Shown here piece after piece: positions 1-11,033 of a stretch of DNA of 64,000 nt. Numbering within the stretch: position 1 is the stretch's first letter; every line of letters starts with the position of its first letter. A model generated the notes under the pieces. That model saw nothing but the letters and a program-made list of their open reading frames with translations. It did no database searches and was not told the DNA's origin. A program made the position numbers and the translations under genes. Source of the DNA: Caprella mutica (lineage: Eukaryota > Arthropoda > Malacostraca > Amphipoda > Caprellidae); NCBI GenBank assembly GCA_947561585.1, contig CANNZV010002535.1, positions 1-64,000 on the forward strand. The letters run 5' to 3'.

Positions 1-268
1 CCATCATTTTTGATGGGTTACTCATCAATTTATTATATATTTCCCAAAGAAACTCCTGCAGCAAAATAGATAATGCAATAACAAGTAAATTTCTTGCTTG
101 AACAAAGTTAAATGTGGCATTGTGTGTTTCTCGTTTGCGGAACTCAGTGTGACGGTAGCGCTGAGAATAAATATCGTCGTACATCCGCTCTCTGGCATCT
201 GAATTACGCGCTGAAATCTTCTGCCTTTCCTCTTCATTAAACTTTGGCCATTTTTCAAAGCGATTAAA
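1..268 (-). CDS. Partial hypothetical coding fragment running off the left edge
   Basis: On the minus strand a frame stays open for 88 codons, from about 268 to the window edge. Two TAA stops sit just upstream at 269-274. The peptide starts near RFEKWPKFNEEERQ, has a charged Arg-rich stretch (ARERMYDDIYSQRYRHTEF), then a hydrophobic helix-like segment (NLLVIALSILLQ) that could cross a membrane, and continues out of the window. The base composition is less AT-rich than its surroundings. I do not recognise the family. There is no good pyrimidine tract with AG upstream and no early ATG (the first in-frame ATG is about residue 27), so the 5' end is unresolved. It may be an exon whose acceptor I cannot place, or a retrocopy fragment. 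Confidence 0.35.
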
Positions 269-1270
269 TTATTAATTTACGAGCTTTTTTTAAAAAAAAT
301 GAGCCTGTATCACGTGTTCTCGCTGAAACAAGATGATGAAAATATGGTTCTATTGATTTGAAGATGTTCAACAAATAAATCTTTTAACGTTTTCATACAG
401 CAGGAAAAGCACAAGAAGATGATTTAATATCCGGTTTATGTTTTCGATTGGTCAGTTTTTCCGTAAAGTTGACATCGTAAAGGACAGTATCGTTACAGTT
501 TGTTGTAAGAGGCGTATGTCTTTACTGATTTTATCGGTTGATATCGTAGAGGGACTCGACATCCACTTACAAACACGTCAAATTCTATCAAAATAAATGC
601 TAGAAGAAAAGGAGATACATTGTAAAATATAGGACACTGTTAGAAAATATTATTCAATTTATAGTTTATCGTTTGTTAAAGGAATTCTAATATACAACTA
701 TGTGGAAAAAACTATTGTTCTTTAGAATGCTTAATCATAAATTTTATTATGCTATTCTTATACATTTTAAAATATGAAGTAATGTTTAGTACATTGAAGT
801 AAGAGAAAAGTATATACATTTGCTTTATAAACGGAGTTACTTAATTTATTTCTAATTTATTTAAATAAAAACATTTGTCTTTTATTTGACCTAACTAGCC
901 GAACCAATTCGAATAGTTACTTTCTGCTCCATCAATTTGAATTTATTTGTTGTCAGTTAATTTTAATTCAATCAAAATTAGAATACTTCTATTTCCAAGA
1001 GAAGATAGATTCATTATTCGTTGGATATTAAGGGAACAAATCCATCTTGCCTTGGTTAACATGACATACAATGATGGTTAGTGTCAACAGGATGTTCACG
1101 ACGCCATCTTTGTTTTGTTTACTCAATGCGGGGGAAGGGGGGCTGTTGTTATATTTAGTTGTGGGGGGTTGCACAAAGGGGGCTATAAACGAGGCTACAC
1201 GAAGGGGGTCAAAGCCCCCTTGTTTATAGCTAGTAGGAGGAGCAAAGAGTTCAAATTTTGTTTTTGTAAA
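269..1270. other. No gene seen; G-rich patch near 1126-1220
   Basis: This is AT-rich sequence without supported coding potential. Around 1126-1220 the + strand carries several runs of 5-6 G (GGGGGAAGGGGGG, GTGGGGGG, AAAGGGGG), compatible with a G-quadruplex. A minus-strand frame across 1028-1318 is open, but its composition follows these runs and it has no recognisable domain. Confidence 0.4.
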
Positions 1271-1432
1271 TGGGGGTAAATTCTGAGTTATCGGGCGTAT
1301 ATATATTTTTTCGATCATAGGAGAAAGAATTATGGAATGATTATCATTTAAATTTTATTATAGATTTCTTTTTACAAATTTCTTTAATTAAATGATCGGA
1401 AATGTGGACCGTTCCGATAACTCAGGAGTTAT
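1271..1432. mobile_element. Possible degenerate MITE with GAGTTATCGG-type ends
   Basis: The left side reads GGTAAATTCTGAGTTATCGG. The right side, read in reverse, gives CTCCTGAGTTATCGGAACGG, and the inner flanks TTCGATCAT / ATGATCGGAAA also pair. This resembles the ends of the GGGTAAGTT MITE family elsewhere in the window but is more diverged. Its boundaries and target duplication are not clear. Confidence 0.3.
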
Positions 1433-1799
1433 TTATCAATACAAAATTTTATAAACATATATTATATATTATGCCAACATTGCTCGATCACTTCTATTAC
1501 AAAATCATTAATATATACAGGTATATATGAATGAAATTATGCAAGAATTATATACAAGTTTTACTTTCGGTTACAATAATTATTTAGGAGAAGCATTTTC
1601 CTAAAATGGAGCATTTATATTTTTCCCATTTATAATGAGCATTATCTATATATCTTGCTAATGAAATACCCACCATGTACTCTACAAGTCCCAAACGCGT
1701 GACTGTTTTTACTTCTTTTGCAATTCAGGACATGAAGAACAGCTTAGCAGTCAGACTGGAAAGATACGGTGTCACGAGTAGAGAATTCGTGTTAACTAT
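1433..1799. other. No feature seen
   Basis: AT-rich sequence leading into the 24-bp minisatellite. A short frame beginning at 1675 runs into the repeat and has no recognisable content. Confidence 0.3.
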
Positions 1800-2676
1800 G
1801 TACGGTGAACTGGTTAACTATGTAGGGTTTGAACTGGTTAACTATGTAGGGATTGAACTGGTTAACTATGTAGGGATTTAACTGGTTAACTATGTAGTGA
1901 GTGAACTGGTTAACTATGTAGGGATTGAACTGGTTAACTATGTAGGGATTGAACTGGTTAACTATGTAGGGATTGAACTGGTTAACTATGTAGGGATTTA
2001 ACTGGTTAACTATGTAAGGATTGAACTGGTTAACTATGTAGGGTTTGAACTGGTTAACTATGTAGGGATTTAACTGGTTAACTATGTAGGGTTTGAACTG
2101 GTTAACTATGTAGGGATTTAACTGGTTAACTATGTAGGGATTGAACTGGTTAACTATGTAGTGAGTGAACTGGTTAACTATGTAGGGATTGAACTGGTTA
2201 ACTATGTAGTGAGTGAACTGGTTAACTATGTAGGGATTGAACTGGTTAACTATGTAGTGAGTGAACTGGTTAACTATGTAGGGATTGAACTGGTTAACTA
2301 TGTAGTGAGTGAACTGGTTAACTATGTAGGGATTGAACTGGTTAACTATGTAGTGAGTGAACTGGTTAACTATGTAGGGATTGAACTGGTTAACTATGTA
2401 GTGAGTGAACTGGTTAACTATGTAGGGATTGAACTGGTTAACTATGTAGTGAGTGAACTGGTTAACTATGTAGGGATTGAACTGGTTAACTATGTAGTGA
2501 GTGAACTGGTTAACTATGTAGGGATTGAACTGGTTAACTATGTAGGGTTTGAACTGGTTAACTATGTAGGGTTTGAACTGGTTAACTATGTAGGGATTGA
2601 ACTGGTTAACTATGTAGGGATTGAACTGGTTAACTATGTAGTGAGTGAACTGGTTAACTATGTAGGTATAGACTGA
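1800..2676. repeat. 24-bp minisatellite, about 36 copies
   Basis: The unit is GAACTGGTTAACTATGTAGG plus GATT. It contains the palindrome GTTAAC. Variation is concentrated in the last six bases (GGGATT, GTGAGT, GGGTTT, GGTATA). From about 2150 to 2540 the GGGATT and GTGAGT versions alternate regularly, forming a 48-bp higher-order unit. Since 24 is divisible by three, long frames stay open on both strands (ELVNYVGI on +, NPYIVNQF on -). I read these as artefacts of the period, not proteins. Confidence 0.95.
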
Positions 2677-3174
2677 ACCTGTCATTAACTTCTTTATTAA
2701 TTTCTTTTTATTTGTAACTGAAATAAAGATAAAGTAACACTCGTCTTCTAATATATGAATAGTAACAACTTGCATCATAGTACGAACTGATAGAAGACTT
2801 AACAGTCATTTTAATCAATGTTGTCCTAATTACAGGTGCAGATTCAATTGTCTTTTATAAAGTAAACTTGCTAGTTAATTCAGTGTTGCTCTTTAGGTAA
2901 AGATCAAAGAGATGAAATAAAGACATGCCCTTTATTTTCTTCTCACTAATTACCATTGTTGTCACAGCAGAAAGTAGTAACTGATAAATGTTCAATTGGG
3001 AGGCAAATAGGGTAAAGGAGGCATCTAGATTTTGAGGATTGTCCTTAGTCGTATTAGGACTTATTAGGTGAGGGATCTATTCTCCACCTAGATACTTCAC
3101 TCTTCGTAAATTTCACTTATTCTCAGGCTCCCATACGCTATATTAGTATAGGATATATCTACCACTGAGAGTGT
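2677..3174. other. No feature seen
   Basis: AT-rich intergenic sequence between the minisatellite and the first clear MITE. No coding frame or repeat was recognised. Confidence 0.3.
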
Positions 3175-3346
3175 TAGTGTAAGTTACGAATTATCGGTCA
3201 GTACTACATCTTCGGTCATATATAAGACAAAACAATATACAAATTATTATTATTACACAGTACACAGTGCTATCTAATCATTTTTATATTGTTTTTTCTT
3301 ATTGAACGAAGATGTAGTACTGACCGATAATTCGTAACTTACCCTA
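3175..3346. mobile_element. MITE, GGGTAAGTT family, TA duplication
   Basis: The terminal inverted repeats are about 35 bp: left AAGTTACGAATTATCGGTCA and onward through ACTACATCTTCGGTC, right GAAGATGTAGTACTGACCGA and onward to TAACTTACCC. TA flanks both ends. The interior holds ATT microsatellite sequence and ACACAGTGCTATCTAAT. The TA duplication and long TIRs fit a Tc1/mariner-type non-autonomous element; no transposase is present. Confidence 0.8.
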
Positions 3347-3694
3347 GAGTGGCCTCGACCAAATATTTGATAGACTTTGTAACCATATTTAACTGGGCAG
3401 TAATTAGAAAATGTGTAGAAGTTTACTAAGACTGGGATAGGCTCTTGTTGTGATTATTGTATTATATAATCGGGCATTCTAAGTTACAGTTATACGATAA
3501 AGTACAATAATTATTACCAAATGCAAACTAAAGACCTTATGGAAATTTTGATCGGTTATACATTAAAAGTTCGCATCATGGCTTACCCTAATAACTGTGT
3601 TCCAGTGGTCCTACTTTGACCTTTTTTAGGAAACCCTATCAAAATTTATATCCCGTATTTAATTCCTATATGGAAATTGTAACTTCAGCATACT

Positions 3695-3862
3695 TAGGAT
3701 AGGTTCTCAATTATGGATCAGTTTTACATCTTTGGTCATATAAGAAAAAACAATATAAAACGGTTTATTAGATAGCACTGTGTAATAATAATCCTTTTTT
3801 ATATTGTTTTTTCTTGCGTGTCCGAAGATATAGTACTGATCGATAATTCAGAACTTACCCTA
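3695..3862. mobile_element. MITE, GGGTAAGTT family, diverged copy
   Basis: Same arrangement as the copy at 3175. The left end (GGATAGGTTCTCAATTATGG) is mutated and the right end (GATCGATAATTCAGAACTTA then CCC) is better kept. The interior shares AAGAAAAAACAATATAAA and its inverse. TA flanks both ends (3695-3696 and 3861-3862). Confidence 0.7.
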
Positions 3863-5075
3863 ACGATTTTTTAAGACAATATTTTCCATTGGAAGCAAGA
3901 AAAATAAAAAGTTTCTTTTAAATTTTACATTCCATAATGAGAGATTATAACACTCACAGATAGAAGATCCAGCGATTTCCCATTAGATATTCGTTTGTCC
4001 CACCATAATTGGCTTCTGGGTTGCAGTGTTCTGATTGGAGGGCCAGGGACGTCTCGAATAAGAATAACAATCTATATTGTTTAGTACCAGCGTACGTTGT
4101 GTTTGGTAATTATTAATCAGGTGCATTTCATCGCATTTTGTAAATTGGAATTATTGTAATTAATTAATCCGTAATATATTAAACAAATGATAATATAATA
4201 GCTATAATTAGTTCTGTGGGAAATAAATTTAAGAAATATACTATCGAACTATGAATAAATTCAAGCAATAAATCCCCCGTTATTTCAATGACAGTATATT
4301 TTTCCGATTCATAACGGTGTGAATTACATTAGTTTTAATCAAAAAATTATTAATAATTATATATTTAAAAGAATTTATGGGGAGTTGAATATTTTTAAAA
4401 TGATTTTTTATTCATTTGCATGGGAAGAAGTTAATTACCTGTTTTATCGTACATTTAAATAATAACTTAACATGTTTTCTGAGGAAGATGTTTACTCTAT
4501 ATTCACATTATTTCTCAAATATTAATTTATTATTGTTTACTTTCCAAAAAAGGAAAAGGAAAGTGAATGCAAGGATCTACTCTCTCTGCTTAACCAGTAT
4601 GACGGACATTTTAATTACCAATTGCTAGATTGTTCTTCAAGATGTCTCAGCGTGAAACTGACAGTCACTGATGCTAAAGAGATGTCTAAATACCCTGGCA
4701 CCAAGGATCCCTATCACGATTATATAAGCACGGGGCTGTGGTTGATTATCTAAACCCTAATAGTGTGATGTGTTCATAATCATTTATTATTTGGTTTTGA
4801 ATTTAATATTTCGGCCCAATCGTTAAAAATTGATTAGTGATCATATAAAACATATTATGATTTTTTTTATCGGTCGATCTTTAGCTGTTGGTAAAAATAT
4901 CTCATATTTTATAATATTTGAGACAGTTTAGTCATAATTTGTGTGCCGAGTAGAGTTAAACTAGTACATATATGTATAATAACATGGTGTGACCGAATCA
5001 TATTAACTTGTTTCCTACTTCATTTTTCAAAAACCTTTCTAAACTTAACCGATAGGATTGCACACTAACTACAAA
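3863..5075. other. No gene seen
   Basis: AT-rich sequence. Small open frames (for example 4416-4628) have no recognisable motif and no codon bias I can defend. Confidence 0.3.
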
Positions 5076-5369
5076 ATCCAACAATAAGGTTGTTTATAGT
5101 ATCGGAATCTGTATCCAACAATAAGGTTGTTTAGAGTATCGGAATCTGTATCCAACAATAAGGTTGTTTAGAGTATCGGAATCTGTATCCAACAATAAGG
5201 TTGTTTATAGTATCGGAATCTGTATCCAACAATAAGGTTGTTTATAGTATCGGAATCTGTATCCAACAATAAGGTTGTTTAGAGTATCAGAATCTGTATC
5301 CAACAATAAGGTTGTTTATAGTATCGGAATCTGTATCCAACAATAAGGTTGTTTATAGTATCGGAATCT
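5076..5369. repeat. 37-bp minisatellite, about 8 copies
   Basis: The unit begins ATCCAACAATAAGGTTGTTT and ends GTATCGGAATCTGT. Copies are nearly identical; the main variant is TTATAG versus TTAGAG in the middle, plus one CGGAA/CAGAA change. Such low divergence points to recent expansion or homogenisation. Confidence 0.95.
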
Positions 5370-5440
5370 ATCATACGTTGGATAAGTCCATATGTTCTTC
5401 ACATGAATAAACTAGTTATCTCTTTGGAATAATAGTGCGG

Positions 5441-5590
5441 TTACCACACACAATGCTTTCCCAGTTTACAAATGACTTTCGGAGCCATGGCCCTTTTATT
5501 TTCTCTTAGAATCGTGATGTGCAAAATGAGTTCAGATTTGGTGATGTAGGAAGACCGAGTATATTACCCTCGCTTCACTGGTTACATATA
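5441..5590 (+). repeat. Dispersed repeat block A (partner at 57959)
   Basis: Clearly similar, in the same orientation, to 57959-58105. Shared landmarks are CCACACACAA, AATCGTGATGT, AAAATGAGTTCA and TACATTAT/TATATTAC followed by CCT-GCTT. It is diverged but aligns along its length. No coding frame is shared. It is one of three blocks found in the same order near the right end of the window. Confidence 0.65.
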
Positions 5591-5616
5591 TGCAGTACGT
5601 ATATACTCACAGACAC

Positions 5617-5789
5617 TAGGTTTATTTCCGAAATATCGGTCAGCTCCAGATCTTCGGACATAAATATAAGAAGAAACGACAAACAACCCGGGTTGGTTGT
5701 TTTTACTCAACCAACCCTGATAATTATTAACAAATCGTTTTTTTATGTCCAGAGATGTGGAACTGACCGATAATTCGGTACTTACACTA
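5617..5789. mobile_element. MITE, GGGTAAGTT family, variant interior
   Basis: The ends AAATATCGGTCAGCTCCAGA and GAACTGACCGATAATTCGGT belong to the GGGTAAGTT family. The interior differs from the other copies and contains its own small inverted repeat (GGGTTGGTTG / CAACCAACCC). TA occurs at both edges. Confidence 0.65.
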
Positions 5790-6920
5790 TTCACTGTACC
5801 TCTAGTGTTTTTTGTTCACAATAATTGAGTTCTTTAGTTCAGTAATTTAATGGGTGTCGTAAATAGACCCAACGAAGAAGATTTTATTGAGGTTACTGAA
5901 GATATTAATGAGAATTTACTAAATAATATAGGCCCAACATATAGAACATTCTCTACGAACATGAATGGGCAAACAAACAACTATTCACAGGTATAATCGT
6001 TTATTAGTTATGGTTAAAAATGTATATGAATCGTGTACGGCATAAAATAGTATATATATTTCAACTAATGTGTAATTGCTATAATTTTCATCAATTTTAA
6101 TCCTGCATAGAGTAGTTTTACAAGCATGTACTGAATCGAGACGAAAAGACGGGAATGAAAAACATAACCATTTTAACACCTGACGCTAGATTATGAATTC
6201 CGATTTGTACAGATTCTTCAGAGTGTCTGGAATCCTCACGACTGGTGGCTAGCTGGTAATTATTGATAATGCGAAGACATTCTAAACACTAATCAAAGGC
6301 ACAGAACCTATGCTAGAATGTGAGATCCGATTTAAACGGTTTCCAGGGAGTGTCCTATACGCTGAATCATCACGATCGCGTGGTGGTAAGGGCTGTAATT
6401 TACGGTAATACAGTGGAATCACTCAACACTACTAGGGTGAAGGAAGTATATTACACATGTAGGATAAAGATGGAGAGGAACTACCTTAAAGTGGGACAAT
6501 TATTGTAGCTACAATCTAAGTTGCACTTTTGTTAAATTTATTCTGTTCCGTTTCAAATGTCAATAGAGATCTATTAAAAATATAACAATTAGGATTTTTA
6601 AATAGAATTTCACACATTGAACTTTTCCCAATACATAATAGGATAAAAAAAATGTTTTTGTACAATAGAGCACCAGAAAAAAGTTAAGGTGGTGACTCTA
6701 GAAGACTAATTGAAGACATACAATAACCGGAGACATTTGTGCACAGGGAGGTTAGAAGGAAACGCGTGCAACGCCCGCTCAAGGGTGTGCAACTTGGACA
6801 ATTGTGAGGAACATAAATATCTACTAAGATTTGAATTTTATGTTAAATTATTTTATTTATATCTTAAATGACGTGAATGAATATTTATCCTTTTCTTGAA
6901 TACGGTTTCTCTAACCTGAA
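5790..6920. other. No gene seen
   Basis: No supported gene. A 62-codon frame at 6320-6508 has no recognisable domain and no splice context that I trust. Confidence 0.3.
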
Positions 6921-7139
6921 GGTGTGGTTCTCCTACTTTAGGGGGTGTGGTGTCCAAATAATTACAGGTAGGTTAGTCTGTGGTGCTAAATAGTTCAACT
7001 AGCGTCTCTGACTCAAATAAACACTCCTCTTAATCTAACTAATTTGCCTGAACTAAGGTGTAGCTGTTATAGAAACGTGATTTAATAAACAGGTGCAGAA
7101 TGCGCAATGTGTCAATTTATTTAATTTGCCTGAACTAAG
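6921..7139 (+). repeat. Dispersed repeat block B (partner at 59690)
   Basis: From GGTGTGGTTCTCCTACTTTA to TTTGCCTGAACTAAG this is almost collinear with 59690-59903, including TTACAGGTAGGTTAGTCTG and CAGGTGCAGAATGCGCAATG. Inside it the motif AATTTGCCTGAACTAAG occurs twice. Its 5' edge holds only about one and a half units of the G-rich 23-bp motif that forms a long array in the partner. Confidence 0.85.
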
Positions 7140-7470
7140 TTCTTGAAATTACGCACACGGAGGTTGATCATGCATTGTGATGTGGAAGGTGAGCTTCAAA
7201 ACAGTTCATATAGATTAGAGATGGAGGCATAGAGCTAATATCAAAAACTCAACGTATGCTCTCTTGGTTTGTGCCAAGACATTCTATAACCTACATATAT
7301 GTTGGTGTCGGGTTAGGTTGTTGTACATATGTAACTTCAAAAAGGTTTGGAATGCGAATCAGTGTGATGAGTTAAACAAAGATACTTATTATTTTGAAAT
7401 ATCTATTTTGTTTAATATGCAGTGATGTGATATTTGGTTGAAAACACAATTTTCCTGGTATCTTCCTCGA

Positions 7471-8523
7471 GGTAGCCGGTAAATTGCTCGAAAACAATTG
7501 CTCGAAAGACAATTGCTTGAAAACAATTGCTCGAAAAACAATTGCTCGAATGAACAATTGCTCGAAAGAACAGTTGCTCGAAAGACAATTGCTCGAAAAA
7601 CAATTGCTCGAACGAACAATTGCTCGAAAGAACAATTGCTCGAATTATCAAATTGCTCGAATAAAAATATTGCTTGAATTATAAAATTGCACAGTATTCG
7701 ATTTTATAAAAGTCAGTTATACATGAAGTGGAGCTGCACCTAACAATGTTTGTTTCTTTTTAGTAATTGATCATTAATCATTCTATAAATACTTTTAATT
7801 ATTACTCATTCTGCATAATCTTTTTTTAGACAGTTTGTGTCCTCTCTTATGTAACATGTGAATTGAAATCATGTGGTGAATCACTTCTATTCATGTTTTT
7901 TTTCATCATAAATCCGAAAACTTTTTTATTACTAGCATATCTGTATGTGGCACCTCAATAGGTGAAATAACTCAAAGTTATGGCAGAGTTTTAATAAATC
8001 TATGAATTTTTTTTGATAAAAAAAACATGAATAGTAGTGATGTTACATGTTACATACGAGATGACACAAACGGTCTAAAAAATGATTATGCAGAATGATT
8101 AATAATTAAAATCATTTATAGAATGATTAATGATCAATTAATAAAAAGAAACAAGGATTGTTAGGTAGCGCTGCATTGGTCACGGTGAAAAGTTTCCAAA
8201 TTCGGGCACTTTACCGTGAAAATTGGCTCCGCGAGCATTTTGCAGCTCCATTTCATGAATAACTGACTTTTATAAATCGAAAACTGTGCAGTTTTATAAT
8301 TCGAGCAATTTTGTTCATTCGAGCAATTTGATAATTTGAGCAATTGTTCATTCGAGCAATTGTTCGTTCGAGCAATTGTTTTTCGAGCAATTGTCTTTCG
8401 AGCAATTGTTCTTTCGAGCAATTGTTCATTCGAGCAATTGTTTTTCGAGCAATTGTTTTCGAGCAATTGTCTTTCGAGCAATTGTCTTTCGAGCAATTGT
8501 TTTCGAGCAATTTACCTAGAACC
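7471..8523. mobile_element. Foldback transposon with tandem-repeat arms, 9-bp TSD
   Basis: The two arms are inverted copies of each other. The outer part of each arm (about 7478-7690 and 8298-8516) is a tandem array of CAATTGCTCGAA with variable spacers. The inner parts (about 7690-7912 and 8008-8298) are unique sequence, again inverted, with landmarks such as ATTGATCATTAATCATTCTA on the left. The right arm has an extra ~75 bp (about 8172-8245) absent on the left. A short spacer lies at about 7913-8007. CTTCCTCGA flanks the element exactly on both sides (7462-7470 and 8524-8532). Drosophila FB elements likewise have repeat-built long TIRs and 9-bp duplications. No transposase is present, so it is non-autonomous. 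Open frames rich in NNCSKEQLLER or SSNCFSSNC are artefacts of the array. Confidence 0.9.
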
Positions 8524-8532
8524 CTTCCTCGA

Positions 8533-9187
8533 CTACCATATTATTTCCTTTTAATTTAACCAAAATGAAAAATAATGTATACCTATTACTGGTTCCAATA
8601 TATAATGTTATAACATGTAAGTACTGAACTCCTATTTTATGTTCCGCTAGTACCACGAAATTACGAATGTTATTTTACCTCCAAGTGTTTGTTCTCCGTG
8701 TCCCTGTTTTGTGTTCTCATCTTGTTTATCTACATCTTCCCAGGCGGAAAATTATAATCACCTATCAGCGGCTTTCTGTTGCTGACTATAAATCTATCTG
8801 TAATGATAGATGATTTGACTAAAATGCAATTATCATAAATTTTAAACTTTAACAGTCTGTTATCATTTGTTGGAAAATTGCGATGAGATCTATAATAATG
8901 ATATTATACAATATTATCAATTTTAACCGTATTCGACAATGATAGACGATTTTCCGAAAGTTACTTTTCCAACTGGGTAATTGTTTACCAGCAACCCAAA
9001 GATGACTGGTGAGTATTTGCTCTCCAGGTGAATTCTGCCAATCAGAGCCACTCTTCACCTCGAAATGACAGGTGAAGGGAGAAAATGTTTAGATGGGAAT
9101 ATAGGGAAAGGTTATATATGGTGGGCCATGGAAGATCAATGGGGGACCTTGCTTTCCTCGATAGAATCAACATAGATAACTATAGAA
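8533..9187. other. No gene seen
   Basis: AT-rich sequence; nothing recognised. Confidence 0.3.
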
Positions 9188-9254
9188 TCTATGCATTAAC
9201 ATATATTTATCTATGCATTAACATATATTTTTCTATGCATCAACATATTTTTCT
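9188..9254. repeat. Short tandem repeat, three ~22-bp copies
   Basis: TCTATGCATTAACATATATT occurs three times, the third with CATCAACATA. Confidence 0.85.
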
Positions 9255-9460
9255 GCGAACCGACCGCAAATTTAACATAAATTTGTGATTTTTTTTTTAC
9301 CATCAATCTTAAAATCAAACAATATGTATATAGTATCACATTTATTTTCATTATACCATTTCATGAAATAGTACCTACCAGGCCATGGAAATGTTGAGTT
9401 GGATTTAGTAAACATTCATGATAGTGTGTTTCATTAACCTACACCTACAATTTACACTAC

Positions 9461-9665
9461 GCAAATCAGCAGGTGCTCATTCGTCAAACTATGATGAATT
9501 AGGCATTTATTACATTCATCTAAACAACATCTCCGGTCTGAGCTTGTACGAATTCAGACTGAAAATGTATTAATAACACAGGCGTCTGAGTGATCTAGTT
9601 CTTCATTACAGCAATCAAATGAAGTAAAGGATGTTGTGATCACGTAAAGCTTCCATTACGACCCA
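9461..9665 (+). repeat. Dispersed repeat block C (partner at 60659)
   Basis: Similar in the same orientation to 60659-60865. Shared strings include ATGATGAATTA, CATTCATC-AAACAACATC, TCTCCGGT and GGATGTTGTGATCACGTAAA followed by GC. The middle is diverged while both ends are well kept, a pattern that could reflect constraint. Non-coding in all frames. Confidence 0.7.
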
Positions 9666-9962
9666 ATGTAGCATATTAAATTAGTAGAAGTTATGCTATT
9701 GTGGCCATTTAAGTGATTCAACTTGTTTCGGTTCACTTGGAGATGATTATATAGAAGCAGCACACAAATATCAGGTATGTAAGTGGATGATCATTAATTT
9801 GTGGCTCAAGGATTTAAGATTATAATATAATGCGTAGTAAATAATATGATTCAATACCTAGAGTGAATTTTATGATAAGGACTTACAAGATAGTGATGAG
9901 AATTAATATTTTTAATATTTGTTTATGATACAATAATTTATATTCAAGATATGTTGAAGAAT

Positions 9963-10088
9963 TAGGGTAAGTTTCAATATATCGAACAGTTTCAAATTAT
10001 CAATCAAATTAGAAAAAAAATCACTTATAATTGTTTTTCATTTAAGATCGAAAATGTGAAATGGTCTGTTAACTAGGAACTTACCCTA
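9963..10088. mobile_element. MITE, GGGTAAGTT-like ends, short version
   Basis: The left end is GGGTAAGTTTCAATATATCG. The right end is TGTTAACTAGGAACTTACCC. TA is found at both edges. The interior (AATTAGAAAAAAAATCAC...) does not match other copies; only the outermost bases do. Confidence 0.55.
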
Positions 10089-11033
10089 CTGCAGTAAGTA
10101 TATAAAAAATAACTACTCACAAGGTTTATTGATAATATGTTAGATAAAATAATATTTAATAATATATATACAAAATATTGTTATTGTTTCGAATGTATTA
10201 TTTATATTTTTTTCATAAATTTGTGCAAACAGAATAATAAGTCTATACACCTAGCCAGGTATTTATTATCTTATTGATATGACTCTCATATTTAATGAAA
10301 AGAGAGAGGTAACACTTACTCTTCTATGGTTCAAAATACTTCCATCTTTTATATGAAGTGATCTGTATTTAGATTATAACATAACAAACAATACGAAGAA
10401 ATGAAAATACATAAACTCATTTAGATATGCTGAAAAAACATTTTTCAGTCCAATACTGCACGGAAAAAGATGAATTTCATACATTTTTTTAATGTACTTA
10501 AATTTGGATACAATTAGACTGTATCAGAGAAAAGAATAACCAAAATTGAATAAAAAGTAAAAAGTACTATAGATTACAAGGATTCGTTACTGATCAGCAA
10601 AGTTAGATCAAATTATTTATTAATTTTCTTAAGTAATTCTACTTTCATCTTTTCGTTTTTAAAATGGTTTCATTTCACTACCATATGATCTCTAATTTTA
10701 TCAGACGTGTTTCCTAGGCACTAAATTGTGCAAGACTCAAGAGAAGACGTCAGACATCTCATTAGCACCTAAGAAAGTGTCAATAAAGTCTGTATTGATT
10801 ATCTTCCTTTACCCTTTCCTTCTCTTCATTAAATGGAAATCCTTAGACGCTTCCTTCTAATATTGAATGACTGGAGTCAGGGCAACTGCAGATATCCAAA
10901 TCAACTAATTATTTCCAAAAGCCTATTCGCTGACGTCAAAAGGAAATTAAATACAAATGATTCGAAGCTGTAGTCAGAAAGGAAAGTGGTTCTATTATTT
11001 CTAAAAATTCCATTACAACCTTTAATAATGTTG
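10089..11033. other. No gene seen
   Basis: Very AT-rich. No frame or repeat that I can support. Confidence 0.3.

Noticed and set aside
1028..1318. 96-codon minus-strand frame
   Set aside because: Follows G-rich runs and overlaps a MITE-like end; no recognisable domain.
1792..2778. Long open frames (328 codons on -, 171 on +) through the 24-bp array
   Set aside because: The period is a multiple of three and the unit lacks stops in these frames, so openness is automatic. There is no start context, splice support or domain.
5076..5369. CRISPR-like array of 37-bp repeats
   Set aside because: Repeats are contiguous with no unique spacers, in a eukaryotic sequence. It is a minisatellite.
7372..7684. 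Cys/Asn/Ser-rich frames around 7.4-7.7 and 8.2-8.6 kb
   Set aside because: Translations of the CAATTGCTCGAA arms of the foldback element in several frames; no consistent coding.
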